Assembly (NCBI GenBank): GCA_010093605.1
Contig: MU004185.1
Coordinates: 1,633,334 to 1,697,333 of the forward strand
From: Lophium mytilinum
Taxonomy: Eukaryota > Ascomycota > Dothideomycetes > Mytilinidiales > Mytilinidiaceae
Reading direction: 5' to 3'
Length of the DNA: 64,000 nucleotides
Made by a program: the position numbers and the translations under genes
The notes under the pieces: generated by a model
The model's input: the letters and a program-made list of their open reading frames with translations, nothing else
What the model was told of the DNA's origin: nothing
Database searches by the model: none
Shown: positions 10,891 through 21,289 of the stretch, piece by piece
Position numbering within the stretch: position 1 is the first letter of the stretch
How the letters are laid out: each line of letters starts with the position of its first letter

Positions 10891-11835
10891 CTACGAAGCC
10901 GACCACGACGTCATCTCCTGCTTCTTCTCATCCCATCTGAAGACGCCTCCGCTTCCCACATTGTACTGGTAGTAGTTCTCCGTTCCCGCTTTGACCATAG
11001 CCTTTCTAAAGGTAATGTTGATTCGCCCCTTGTCGCTGTCTCCGCCCTTCCTCTTCGGGATGCTGTGCAGCCAATTCGCCTGAGTCGGTCCCCTCATGAG
11101 GACCATGTCTCCAGAAGCCAGCGGGAGCTTTATAGGCTTAGCCTCAGGCGTGACAGCGTCCGATTCTGACGGCGGCTTCGGCTTGTGCTTCATCAAGAAG
11201 TCTCTCTTTGCGCCGAGCGTGAAGGATGCTATGGCGGGATTTGGACCAAGGAACCGCTCGTCGTCGCTGTGGTAGGAGATGCTGTCGTTGCCCGTCGCGT
11301 AATAATTCACAAGACAGAAGTTGAATGTCTCTCCGGTGGTGCCTTCGGTGATAGTTCGCAGGGTGTCCAAGCAGTGTGGAATCGGTCGCGGCTTGCATTT
11401 ATATTTGTCCCTTGCAACAGACTGTTTCGTCTTGCTGTCCAGCAGATTGCCGTCTGCTCCGAAACAGGACGTTTCGTCTACTCCAAACACAGTCGTCCAT
11501 CGCGGGGTATTGATCTGTGTCTCGGTTGGCCCACGCTTGATGTTGTATCGAACACGGTAGAAGAAAAGCTCCTGTCTCAGGAACTTGAAGAGCTCGCGAT
11601 GGATGTCTTTGGGCACGTATGGTTCAAAGTAGAGAAGATCGAGATCCGGCTGGTCATTCATCGCTCGGCCTTCAGACGCGGGAGCAAATCCAAGGCCATC
11701 TGTGATTGCCGCTGGGAGATGAGGTATGTGGAATGGGTAATTGGGGTGGCTGGAAACCTCATTTAAGGTCTCAATCTTGGGCTTCTTTGCTACTGCTGGC
11801 GCGAAGAAGCCGTCGAGGGTTCGCTTCTTCGACAT
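10891..11835 (-). CDS. AlkB-like 2-oxoglutarate/Fe(II) dioxygenase (ALKBH2/3 type)
   Basis: The product (314 residues) should remove alkyl groups from nucleic-acid bases by oxidation. Iron ligands are visible as YHSDDE (His-x-Asp) and LHSIPK (distal His). RINITFR carries the arginines that bind 2-oxoglutarate in AlkB proteins, and ASFTLGAKRDFLMKHK fits the strand before them. I chose the internal ATG at 11835 over the one at 11898 because it begins MSKKRTLDGFF, a motif resembling a PCNA-interacting box, followed by a basic patch likely to act in nuclear targeting. This points to DNA repair near replication forks, but whether DNA or RNA is the substrate is inferred. Confidence 0.88.
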   Translation of the reverse strand: MSKKRTLDGFFAPAVAKKPKIETLNEVSSHPNYPFHIPHLPAAITDGLGFAPASEGRAMNDQPDLDLLYFEPYVPKDIHRELFKFLRQELFFYRVRYNIKRGPTETQINTPRWTTVFGVDETSCFGADGNLLDSKTKQSVARDKYKCKPRPIPHCLDTLRTITEGTTGETFNFCLVNYYATGNDSISYHSDDERFLGPNPAIASFTLGAKRDFLMKHKPKPPSESDAVTPEAKPIKLPLASGDMVLMRGPTQANWLHSIPKRKGGDSDKGRINITFRKAMVKAGTENYYQYNVGSGGVFRWDEKKQEMTSWSAS

Positions 11836-12439
11836 TGCTGGGTGCAGTTGTTGGGTGAGACAGAGCTGCATTCCACGCGTATGAACGCGTCCGACCAAAA
11901 TCTATGACGTCGGCGGCATGGTGGCTAACCTTCGAGCTTGGGCGACGAACTATGGAGGGGACTCAATCTACATCCATGCCGTTGAATTATCCACATACAG
12001 AGACGAGGAACTCCATTGTCTGATCCTGGATATAGTTTCATGAGTTTCTCGATTTGTTCAAGCAAGGTCCACTTCGGGATTAGCGCCGGTCAATGTAAAG
12101 TTCTCCGAAACACTCCTCTTTGCCTCCACCAACGATGGCCAACAGAACAATGGATGTGGTACAAAGCCGAACGCAGCTCTGAATCACGGTGCCGCTTTGT
12201 TCGAACAAGGCTCTTCTATTCTAGTCTCTCGTTTTCTCTTTCAATCTTTCTTCGTCTCACGCAAGGCGCAGGTGGCACAATAAGGCCAACGAGACCTGAT
12301 CTATGTACTACTCGGCCACAATCTGTCAGGCGACACGGCGGGCAGAGCCATAAGACCCTTGGGCCGATCGCTACCAATCAACCTTCTTGCCTGCAACTTT
12401 GTACAATGCCAAAATTTTGACTTCAGACCGCTTCCCAAC
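11836..12439. other. divergent intergenic region
   Basis: This gap separates the AlkB-like gene (minus) from the membrane-protein gene (plus), so both promoters should lie here. A pyrimidine-rich stretch (near 12205-12255) is typical of fungal promoters. I see no gene. Confidence 0.5.
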
Positions 12440-13928
12440 ATGCCTATGCCGGTCGTTTTACGACAACAGTGCCCTGTCGGAGCCCTGTGGTATGTCTGCA
12501 GCAGTAATGGGTATACAGGCTGTTGCTCGGTAGATCCGTGTAACCTGGCTGCATGCCCAGACAAATCCGCAACACAGTGTACGTATGGGAACGTTTTCTT
12601 CCTCCGCAGTGCCGTTAGTCGTCGTCATCACCGGTATACCATGGCATTTATTCCTTTCTCCAGCACATATCAGGGCTATGACTCAACATTTTGGCCCATT
12701 CTCATCTCTTTTCTCAGCCATGGACTTGACCACGATACCGACCTTTTCCCGGTCCTTTCCCCCTTTCACTGGGGTGTCTAGCACTGCGTCAGTGTCTACA
12801 ACGACATCTCGTACGTCTGCGACTTCATCAAGAGTACCTCCTTCCTCAACCCTTGTGAAATCGACATCATCAGCTGCCTCGCAAGCTAAACCAACCTCCA
12901 ACCCGCCAACACCTACCCCATCCCCAAGCACAAGCAGCGAGCCCATCACCCAACACTCGACCTCCTCCCACTCCCCCGCCAAAATCGCCGGCAGCGTCAT
13001 CGGCGCCTCTGCCGCCATCGCCTTCCTCCTCGGCCTGCTCTACCTCCTCCACCGCAAAAAGCGCGAAACCCAACGCCGCGCCGCCACTCTCCCCCCAAGC
13101 TACAACGAAGAAGGCATCGAAGCCAGCCTCGCCGAGAAGTTCCAAAGTACGTTGCCCCCTCTCTTCCTCCGATCTCTCAACCGTCGTTCCACAACCACTC
13201 CCGCTCCGATACCCGGCCCCTGCATGTCTCACTCTCCTGCACGCTCCCCCTAGCGCCCCCCTCCCAACATCCCCACTTTACTAATATGCTCCGCAGGCGG
13301 CTCACCCCGCTCGCCCCTCCGGAACTCCATCGCCTCCGTGCTACCCTCCTATCACGAGAAAGCGGAACGCGTTGCCGGCGCTAGTGCTGCCGACAACGAG
13401 GTTCGAGTGGAGGAGGATCCGGTGCCGCATCTTGACGGCACGCCGGTGCGGCCGACGCTCGAGATGGCGACGAATCCGCTCGGGAGCATTGCGGAGTTGT
13501 CTGCGACGAGGTCGAATGTGTGGGGGAGATGTGGAGAGGGTGGGGCGGAGGAAGATGAGGGGGAGTTGGATTCGCCGACGTTGGGGAGGGGGGTGGTGGA
13601 GATGGGCGGGATGGAGGGGAAGGATCGGAAGAGGGATCATGTTATGAGTTGGTCGAAGTATGATGCGGCGGGGGTGGCGAGGGATGCGGCGGCGAGGTTG
13701 TCGAGTCCGCCTGCGGTGCCGGATTCGTCGGTTGCGGTGTGGAGTAATATGAATGCGAAGCCGAAGGAGGAGGGTGGGGAGGGAGTGAAGGATAGGGAGG
13801 ATTCGGGCGCGAAAGAAATGGAGGAGCAGTCGCAGGAAGGTGCTAAAGATGAGAACGAAAATAATGGAGAGGAAGAGAACCCTACTAAGAAGGTAGAAAG
13901 ACGCGAGGAGAAGAAGACTGATTCCTGA
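12440..13928 (+). CDS. single-pass membrane protein with N-terminal Cys-rich module
   Basis: Three exons (12440-12578, 12718-13146, 13297-13928) encode 399 residues. The N-terminus carries CPVGALWYVCSSNGYTGCCS followed by VDPCNLAACP, a W..C....F/Y.GCC..DPC pattern I recognise from fungal membrane proteins. A Ser/Thr/Pro-rich, probably O-glycosylated stalk follows, then one membrane segment (IAGSVIGASAAIAFLLGLLY) with a basic stop-transfer (HRKKRE). The cytosolic tail holds LPPSYNEE, a PPxY-type site that could bind WW-domain ubiquitin ligases, and a long acidic, low-complexity end. No classical signal peptide precedes the Cys module, so insertion may use the membrane helix itself or an exon is missing. 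A sensor role is inference. Confidence 0.75.
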
Positions 13929-14361
13929 ATTTGCGACCTCTGGCGTTGGTGGGTAGAGGTATTTAGCTATTTCGGACAGATTATCTATCAATCCAAAAAC
14001 AAGGCCAAGGACCTACAGATTATCACCGCTCTCAGTAATATGGGATGTTTTCTATACTGTTCATTTCTTTCTTGTTTTCGTTGAACCCTAGAAGAGCGTA
14101 CATCGTGATGCTACTAACCATTTCGTCTCTATCTAACAGTACAGATAGCCAAGATATTAGCATTTTCGGTGGCTGTGGGGGCGAAGTGTGAAGCACAAGC
14201 CAAAACTGATCTAGAGGAATCCCTCCAGGCTGGCTACACCCTCGAAAGAGACAGTCGTGACTTGCTACTAGCAGTGCACTCTCTTCGTGTATTCTTTTCG
14301 TATACCTCACTTTAATCATTTCATCGCTTGAACTTCATGGTTTCTTTCTATGTGCAAGTAC
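13929..14361. other. convergent intergenic region
   Basis: The 3' ends of the membrane-protein gene and the dehydrogenase gene face each other here. I see no further gene or element. Confidence 0.5.
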
Positions 14362-15322
14362 TTAGCTCAACATCCCTCCGTCTAACCTCACAATCGTCCC
14401 CGTCACAAAACTCGACTGCGGGCTTAGCAGCCATGCGATCAACTCCGCGGCTTCTTCTGGTTGTCCCTCGCGACCTAAAGGCGTAGTCTGGTTTGCGACC
14501 TGCGGCAGCTCTCCTTTGTCGTTGGTCACGAGCGATCGGACCATCGGGGTATTGATGGTGCCGCTGGGAACACATCTGATCGTTAGCGGCAAAGAAAAAA
14601 TAGGGAACGCAGGGAGAAGGGGCCAAGACATACGGCGCGATAGCATTCACCCTAATCCCCCTCGGCCCGACCTCCTTCGCAGCACTCTTCGTAACACCAT
14701 GCACAGCGTGTTTACTCGCCTATCACTCATCAGCCTCGTCAATTCCACCTTATAGCTCCCTACGCCTCTCCCCACTAAATTTAGAAGAAAACCGTTCACT
14801 CACCACATACGCCGCATTCCCCGCAAACCCAATCAACCCAGCCACACTCCCCACATTCACAATACTCCCCCCCACCCCCATCCCCCCCGCTTTCCCCAAC
14901 TGCGCCCGCAAACACCTCATCACGCCTGTGCTGTTAATCTCCATAATCATGTCCCACTCCTCATCCTTCATCTCCGCCACCGTCACCGTGCCGTCGCCGC
15001 CCCAGAGCGGGTGGTAGCCAGCGATGTTCGCAGCGCCGTCGAGGGGGCCGAGCTTGGCGACGGTGTCGGCGATCCAGGCGTTTACCGCCGGAGTGGAGCG
15101 CACGTCAAGGTGGGTGGTTAGCAGTTGGGAGGGGGAGCTGCAGACGGAGAGCAGGGAGTCTTTGGCTGTGGCGAGGGCGGTGGGGTTGTTGTCGGCGATG
15201 GAGAGGGTCGCGCCGCGTGAGAGGAGGAGGCGGGCGGTTGCGAGGCCGATGCCGGAGGCGCCGCCGGTGAGGGCGATGACTTTGTTTGTGAGGGGGGTGG
15301 GGGCTTGGGGTGGTGTGGACAT
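14362..15322 (-). CDS. short-chain dehydrogenase/reductase (SDR)
   Basis: Three exons (15322-14804, 14719-14634, 14563-14362) give 268 residues of a classical Rossmann-fold oxidoreductase. The cofactor motif is TGGASGIG near residue 19, followed by the NIAG motif. The catalytic serine lies in NVGSVAG, and the Tyr-Lys pair appears as YVASK across the first intron. PGTINTPM after the second intron is the usual SDR segment. An Asp in IADNN at the end of the second beta strand suggests NAD rather than NADP. The substrate cannot be told. The coding strand changes from C-ending to G-ending codons near 15000. Confidence 0.9.
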
Positions 15323-16474
15323 TTTGGGATATGGGCAGGAAGAGAGACAGGGGATAGTTGAGATGGAAAATCAGGATATTTGCTTTCGTGAAGTATGAAT
15401 GTTTTGAAAGAAAAGAGGAAGAAAAGACGAGGAATAGAATTTATGTAATTACTTGACGCTTGAGGATTGATGTCACAGACGAATTAAGATGTCATGGGAA
15501 TGCCGGGTGGTACTCGCACCGCGTGTCTTCGGGATACACAGCTCTTTAAGGTCACGGTTATGCTTCTCCGTATCTACGAGGGGCGTGATTGAGCGATGTC
15601 AGTGGGGTGAGCGTGGGATCGCGGGGAACTTAGAACTCTTGTTTTGGGGAGGATAAGCTCTCTTAATTGGTGTTTTATGCCAGTCTTATTGTAAGAGGGA
15701 TAAGGTGAGGTACGTGAACCTGGATGTCGGATGATCTACCGGTCCGAGCGCGTCTCTTTTCCGGGGACCAAGTCGGGTGAATTTCTGTCTCTTTCATCAC
15801 CAATCACATTCCTCTTCATCTCTAGAATGACCCCCAAGAACAGCACCCAATTGAAATGCAGTCTAGGGGTTATATGCTCAGAGTTCGGGAGCAAGAATCC
15901 TCGTCGCATCATAGACTGTCGCTTTTAATTTTCAAATACCCAGGAACTTAAGCATGTGTTTAATCAGCACAGTGGCGCCTTAGACGTACGTTTAACAGTA
16001 AAGTAGCTGCTGAGCAATTGATACGAAGTACCTGATTTCATACCTCTTGAAGTAATAAGGGGAGTAAAACTTGCTGACATGGGCCACTTCTGATGCGCAG
16101 CGCTGTATAGTAATCCTTGGCTGCCGCAAAACGGCATGATGATAGGACAGCCTCGCATCGGCAAAACTGCCGAAAGCTATACGGGCTCCAAAGCGCCTCG
16201 TTATATGATTGCGACTGATGACTGATTACTTTGAGCCGAACATTAAGCCTATAGCTGATATATGCCATCCTCGGCATGTCGTTAAGAAATCATTTCAGCC
16301 ATGATTGGGAGCCAGCGCATCATTGTTTCTTGCTCTTTGATAAATAAGACCGGTTGCTTGTCCTCAAGACTCCATTCTCAATCTCATCAACATCACATTC
16401 GATTTCAATCTTGTCACCATCTATCATATTCTTCCAACACAGCACCTAACAAAACCCTAGCCTCAAAGCCAAAG
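15323..16474. other. divergent intergenic region, no gene recognised
   Basis: About 1.15 kb between the dehydrogenase gene (minus) and the carbonic anhydrase gene (plus). Only short, featureless open frames occur. It should hold both promoters. Confidence 0.45.
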
Positions 16475-17270
16475 ATGGTCACCGGTCCTCTCGTCGAGAT
16501 GCTGGCGCGCAACAGGTACACCATGCCCCTAATCAACTGGCTCGATATTTATAGGAGAAGCTTACGATTGAAATAGCAAGTTTGCGCAATCCTATCAAGC
16601 ACCACCCGGTCTTGTCCAAATGGCTTCGACCATGCGATCAACCGGCGCTGGCGTGGTTGTCATATCCTGTTCCGACCCTCGACTGAATCCATACCAGATT
16701 CTTGGTATTGATCCTACACTGAGTGCGTCCTACTTTCCAATTGTGATTTTCTACCTGATACTAACAACTACCAGAGGCCACAATGGTCCGAAACGCTGGT
16801 GGCAGAGTCTTTGATGCTATCAGAACACTTGCAGTTCTCCAGACTATAGGGGCTCCAGGGACTATTGTCGTGATGCATCACACCGGTATGTCACATTTAA
16901 GCGCATCCTTGCTCGCGGTTCGTCGTCCGTGATGTCGAATGGAGACTGATGTCGCTGCAGATTGCGGAATGATTCATTGGCACGATGCCGATGTCAAGGA
17001 GGCGTTGGTTGAGGTTGCACCGGAAGAAAAGGAGTCTATCGAGGCGTCTAAGTTCGGGGAAATCACCAGCTCGTACGTCTCTCTCTCTCTAGAAGTCTGA
17101 TGTTCGCCTTGCTTACGGTTAGCTGTAGCCTCGAAGAGAGCATCAGGGAAGATATCGGTATCCTGAGGGCATCTCCGTTGATTAAGAAGAGCACCCAGAT
17201 TGTTGGGGTCAAGTACGATATCAGTACTGGTGTCCTATCGGTAGTGGATGAAACAAAGAGCGAGTTGTAA
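16475..17270 (+). CDS. beta-class carbonic anhydrase, small form
   Basis: Five short exons (16475-16515, 16577-16722, 16775-16885, 16961-17072, 17129-17270) join to 183 residues. The enzyme interconverts CO2 and bicarbonate. Zinc ligands are visible as ISCSDPRLNP (Cys, with the Asp-Arg pair) and MHHTDCGMIHW (His-x-x-Cys). VRNAGGR is the conserved active-site stretch, and SIREDIGILRASPLI with the terminal GVKYDISTG are typical of the family. No targeting peptide is evident, so it is probably cytosolic. At this length it belongs with compact fungal enzymes rather than the longer NCE103 type. No single exon makes a long open frame, so ORF-only methods miss it. Confidence 0.88.
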
Positions 17271-17989
17271 TATCGAGCAGTGTTCCATTGGAGTTCGAGA
17301 AAAGCGTAGGGCTAATAGTGTGGAAATGTCTGATGGATGTATGCATGTAGCGTTATCACTTGAAGTTTGCAATCGGTAGAGCACATAATCTGATGAATTA
17401 ACGGTCTATTTCCTCCTGACCTGAGCCTTTCATCCAAATATAATGAAACCTAGTTTTCGATGGTCCCTACCTGCATGTCTGGTGCTAATTGTGGGGCTAC
17501 GTACGCGCGGACCCTCAGATCCATCCCAGCTCGACGTCAGCTTTCCTCTCTTCCATCATCACTCATCCATCACGGCCTCTTCATCAACAAACGTGCATTC
17601 GTCAATGCGTGTCCAAAGCGTATAGTATTGTTTACTTCTGGCGGTGTCTCTGTCTAAGCAGCTTAATAGTCACTTGAACTCGGGATTCATAGGTCTAGCT
17701 CAAAAGGATACCCGTCTTCTTCAGCGCGTGCAGAACATGCAACTCCAAGCTCGAGAAGCGGTCGCTTTACAGGAGACCCTCCAAGTCGAATCACGAGTGT
17801 CAACATTGCCAAGCTGCGATGTATTTACGATCCCTCGTCAATATGAGATCTATTACGGCAGCATGTATGAGGAAAATTATTGCATAGTTTGATGGGAAAA
17901 GGGTAGAAGAATGGAACTACTCCACCGACGTATTAACACTGCCCGATATCCTCGTTCCGATCACGCCTGGGCTCATCCTTACTCTTCGA
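17271..17989. other. convergent intergenic region
   Basis: The 3' ends of the carbonic anhydrase and bicupin genes face each other. An 82-codon plus-strand frame at 17644-17892 shows no homology I recognise. I see nothing else. Confidence 0.45.
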
Positions 17990-19415
17990 TCACCCCTCGA
18001 GCAATATTTGCTTCTCCTTCTTCAGACCTTCGACCACATCAATGGGAAGTTTGAGTAGGCTGGCGACAATGTCTGCCGGGGTAAGAGCGAGCCACTGGGT
18101 AAGCGGAATGTCTGCAACTCGGTCGCTCTTGTAGATCTCGATCCAAACCAGCTCTTCGGTTTCCGACGTATTCTCGATGTAATGCCCTAATATTTATGAT
18201 CAGTAGTTGAGCCTTCTAGTGGAGTAGCAAGACCCATACCAGAGTTATCCGGGAAAACACCAGTATCACCAGCGCTGAAGTCAAAGGTGCGCGCATTGGA
18301 GTTTCCGATGAAGACAGTTGCCTTGGCGTGGCCCTTGTGGAAGTAAAGCCACTCTTCCGCCTGCAGTATGTGTTAGTAAGTACTCGAGGCCCGGGTAAGT
18401 CAAGAAACTCACGTTAGGGTGCCAATGCAGCTCCCGAAGGCCCTGAGGCTTCAGCGTGACGACCGTGGCAGCGATCGTCTTGGAGATTGGGAAGTTCCTA
18501 GAGTCGATAATCCGTAGCGTACCTCCATTACCCGGCACCGGAACCTCGGAATGTTGAGTGTGCTTGAAGACGAAGCTGCTGTTTCCAAACGCTTCGGTGT
18601 CCCCTGCACCTCCGGTAACATTGTGGGTGCTCACAGTCGAGTTCTGGATGTACGGGTTTGGAGTAGGAACAGTAGCGAAAAGAGTCTCGTTGATGCCGAA
18701 GTTCTTAGCCAAGACTGACTTCGGTGTGTGCGAGATCCAGTCGTCGACATTGAACGTAGTGCCCACGGCGTCGAAGTTCCCGTCGTCGAAGACGAGCAGA
18801 TACTCGTTCTGATCTTCAAGACCCTGGATCGTGTGCGCAACTCCCTTGGGGAAGTACCAAATATCGCCAACTTCGAGCTTGGCTACTTGATAGTTGCCGT
18901 CTTCGTCCACAGCGGAGGTGATGACCGAGCCGGCGTACACGTAGCCCCATTCAGCCTGACCATCCCATCAGTAAGAGATATTTCCAACAGTCGATATCCT
19001 ACTCACTACTCTGTGCCAATGCAATTCACGGATGGAACCCTTGGTCAGATGTTGCTGGGCAGCGGCGATATCGTGGCTCGCAGGCAGGTCAGTGATGACT
19101 TGTTCGCGCGACCAGCCACCAGTCAAGAGCCTCGTCTTGGAATCAGAGAAGCTCCATTTGAGGTTTGGTACGACGCCGTTGTCAGTGCTTTGTTGACCAA
19201 GATTGTCAGGGTTCTGGAGGTCAAGTTCTTTGTTGGTAGCGCCTTGAACTTGTCAGCCTTGCACGCCCACGTTCCCTATGTTCCGGAATGGACTTACCTG
19301 AGAAGGGCGCACCCTTGCCCTTTCCGTCAATTGGCTCGCCCTGAGAGAAGCCCGGGGTGGCGGCTCCGTGGACGAGGAGGGGGGTGAGCAGACCGAGAAT
19401 GACTGACGACTTCAT
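17990..19415 (-). CDS. secreted bicupin, oxalate decarboxylase family
   Basis: Five exons (19415-19298, 19242-19007, 18955-18413, 18360-18240, 18186-17990) give 404 residues. A signal peptide is visible (MKSSVILGLLTPLLVHGAA). Both cupin domains keep Mn-binding motifs: RELHWHRVAEW with FPKGVAHTIQ, and RELHWHPNAEEW with FPDNSGHYIEN. The family decomposes oxalate to formate and CO2. In the N-terminal domain the lid loop, SENST in the Bacillus enzyme where Glu is the proton donor, reads FDAVGTTF here, without that Glu. The fold and metal sites are secure; the exact reaction is less so. Confidence 0.88.
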
Positions 19416-21289
19416 GGTGAAGAGATGGGATTGATGCATAGTTCCAAGCTTGCAGGACGCCAAAGGTACGCTACAGGCCCAGCAGTTTATAGCCAGGACA
19501 AGAAATGCTCATTCTACAGGGTCCTTGCGAATCAAGATCCATGAGGCGTGGCGTCAACCCGGGCCAATTCCATTGACTGCTCATTGAAGCCAATGCAGAG
19601 CGATCGCACTGGCCCGACGCAATTGAAGCCATGCAAGATGAAATGCGGGAGAGCACGGCCAGTGACCCGCGGCGTTTTGACGACTTCGTCCCATTGCGGC
19701 TGCCAAGATGCATGCACCGATGGTGTTTTTGTGAGAGAGCATTGCGAATGCTTGGCACTTCGACCTCCACACTGCCCGAAGCGGGAACGATGCGCAATGG
19801 CGCACTGCAAATCTTACAAGCATCCCCGCCAGCAGCACGAACCTGTACCAGCATTCGTGCAATCTATTGCCAGGATGGCACCATTCCCATCAAATCTGGA
19901 GGCCTTCTGCGCGAAAGCCGGCAACCGGGCTTCGTGTGTCCACTGGAGGCGCTTTGACCGATGCATTACTTGCCCTGGAGATCTCACACCCCACACGAAC
20001 TTCGCGCCCGATCGTCATCATTTCCTGCCCAGACGGGCAAGGCATTGCTTCTGGTTTAAGCTTAATTCGAGGCGTTAGCGGGTACTGCCGATCCCTAGGG
20101 CCCGCCGCGGGTTATGCTTATGGCAACCTTCACCACCACCGTTACCTCCGTTCCGCCAAGGCGTGGAGAACAAGCCCCTTGAACATTCTAGAGACTCCTT
20201 GCCATGAAGATCCGAATTTCGACCAGGCAGAGTCAAACGAAGTCATCTGGAATCTGTTCGCAATATTGAATGGACCTGCCGGGGGCAAACCCATGTCCTG
20301 AGAAGTGTGGGGGACAACACTTCGCGATTTTGCGCTTCTCATTGAGTCACAGACCTGACTGCTTCGAGTATGCAGCTTTGTCTGTGCTCTGGTACCTAAA
20401 TGCCAAATTGGGGCCCAAGTCTGCCTTCGCTAACCGGTTGTCTTTCCACTTCAGCGGCGCCAAGCATCACCTATTCCTACTCGAGACCCCTGTTCCACGC
20501 TCTTGGAACCAACTGTAAAGTGCCAAAAGATCACCATACTTGCGCCGGCCGACCAGCGATGCTGCTGTGCTCTCCTGTCGATCGTTCTTCGTCGAATGCT
20601 CCGAGATACTAGCCAGCTCGGGGACTCGGGGACCTTGCCATCAGCCTCCATGCATCACGACGCTAGATGAAGTGACGAGGTGCAGATCGAAATCATGTTT
20701 GAGAGGTAGGAGGGGTATGATTCCCTTTTGGTGCCTCCTTGGTATGGCGAAAGGAGTTCCGAGAGTGTCACCTGAACATGTCGCTGCAGGCTAAACCTGG
20801 AAAACGGATGCTTGAGACCCGCGCCAAGAATGAACAACCCCAAAGGGGTGGGTAAGAGATGGCAAGTTGGAGCCTACGTCGACGATCAGTCCCAGTTCGA
20901 GTTGCTTGGCCACCAAATAGCTAGGCCGCTATGTCTTTTGGAATTGACGCCTCACCTACTTTGGCTCGATGACGGTGAAGCAGTGAGCTTTGGTAGTCGA
21001 CCTCCCTTTCTGATTGCCTCCCTGAGGTCGCCGAAGTGCTTTCAGGAGACGATTTTCAATAATGAGGCTTGGTGTTGTCATTTTGATTCATTCTTCGCGA
21101 TGTCGACTGCGGGAGAGGAAAGAAAGGGTCGGAATCTATACGAGCTAACGAACTCATAGAACAGTATATATTCTACTATCTGTCTCAAACTTGCTCATAC
21201 CATCGCACTCTTCCGCTTCTTTACAAGGACTACCTGAGCACATTGTTTGCTAGCTCTTCTTCATCATTGGTCTATCACTGTTCGCTACT
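19416..21289. other. long divergent intergenic region, no gene recognised
   Basis: About 1.9 kb between the bicupin gene (minus) and the SBP56-like gene (plus). Open frames occur in both directions, including a Cys-rich 176-codon one at 19548-20078, but none has a recognisable domain or spacing of cysteines. An AT-rich stretch just before 21190 may be the core promoter of the plus-strand gene. Confidence 0.45.

Noticed and set aside
12870-13991. Long minus-strand open frames of 111-216 codons over the membrane-protein gene
   Set aside because: They arise from the strong C/G third-position bias of the plus-strand gene; their products are low-complexity Arg/Pro/His or Gly/Glu strings with no domain.
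19548-20078. Cys-rich 176-codon frame that might be a secreted effector
   Set aside because: No signal peptide, no regular cysteine spacing, and overlapping frames of similar length on both strands point to chance.
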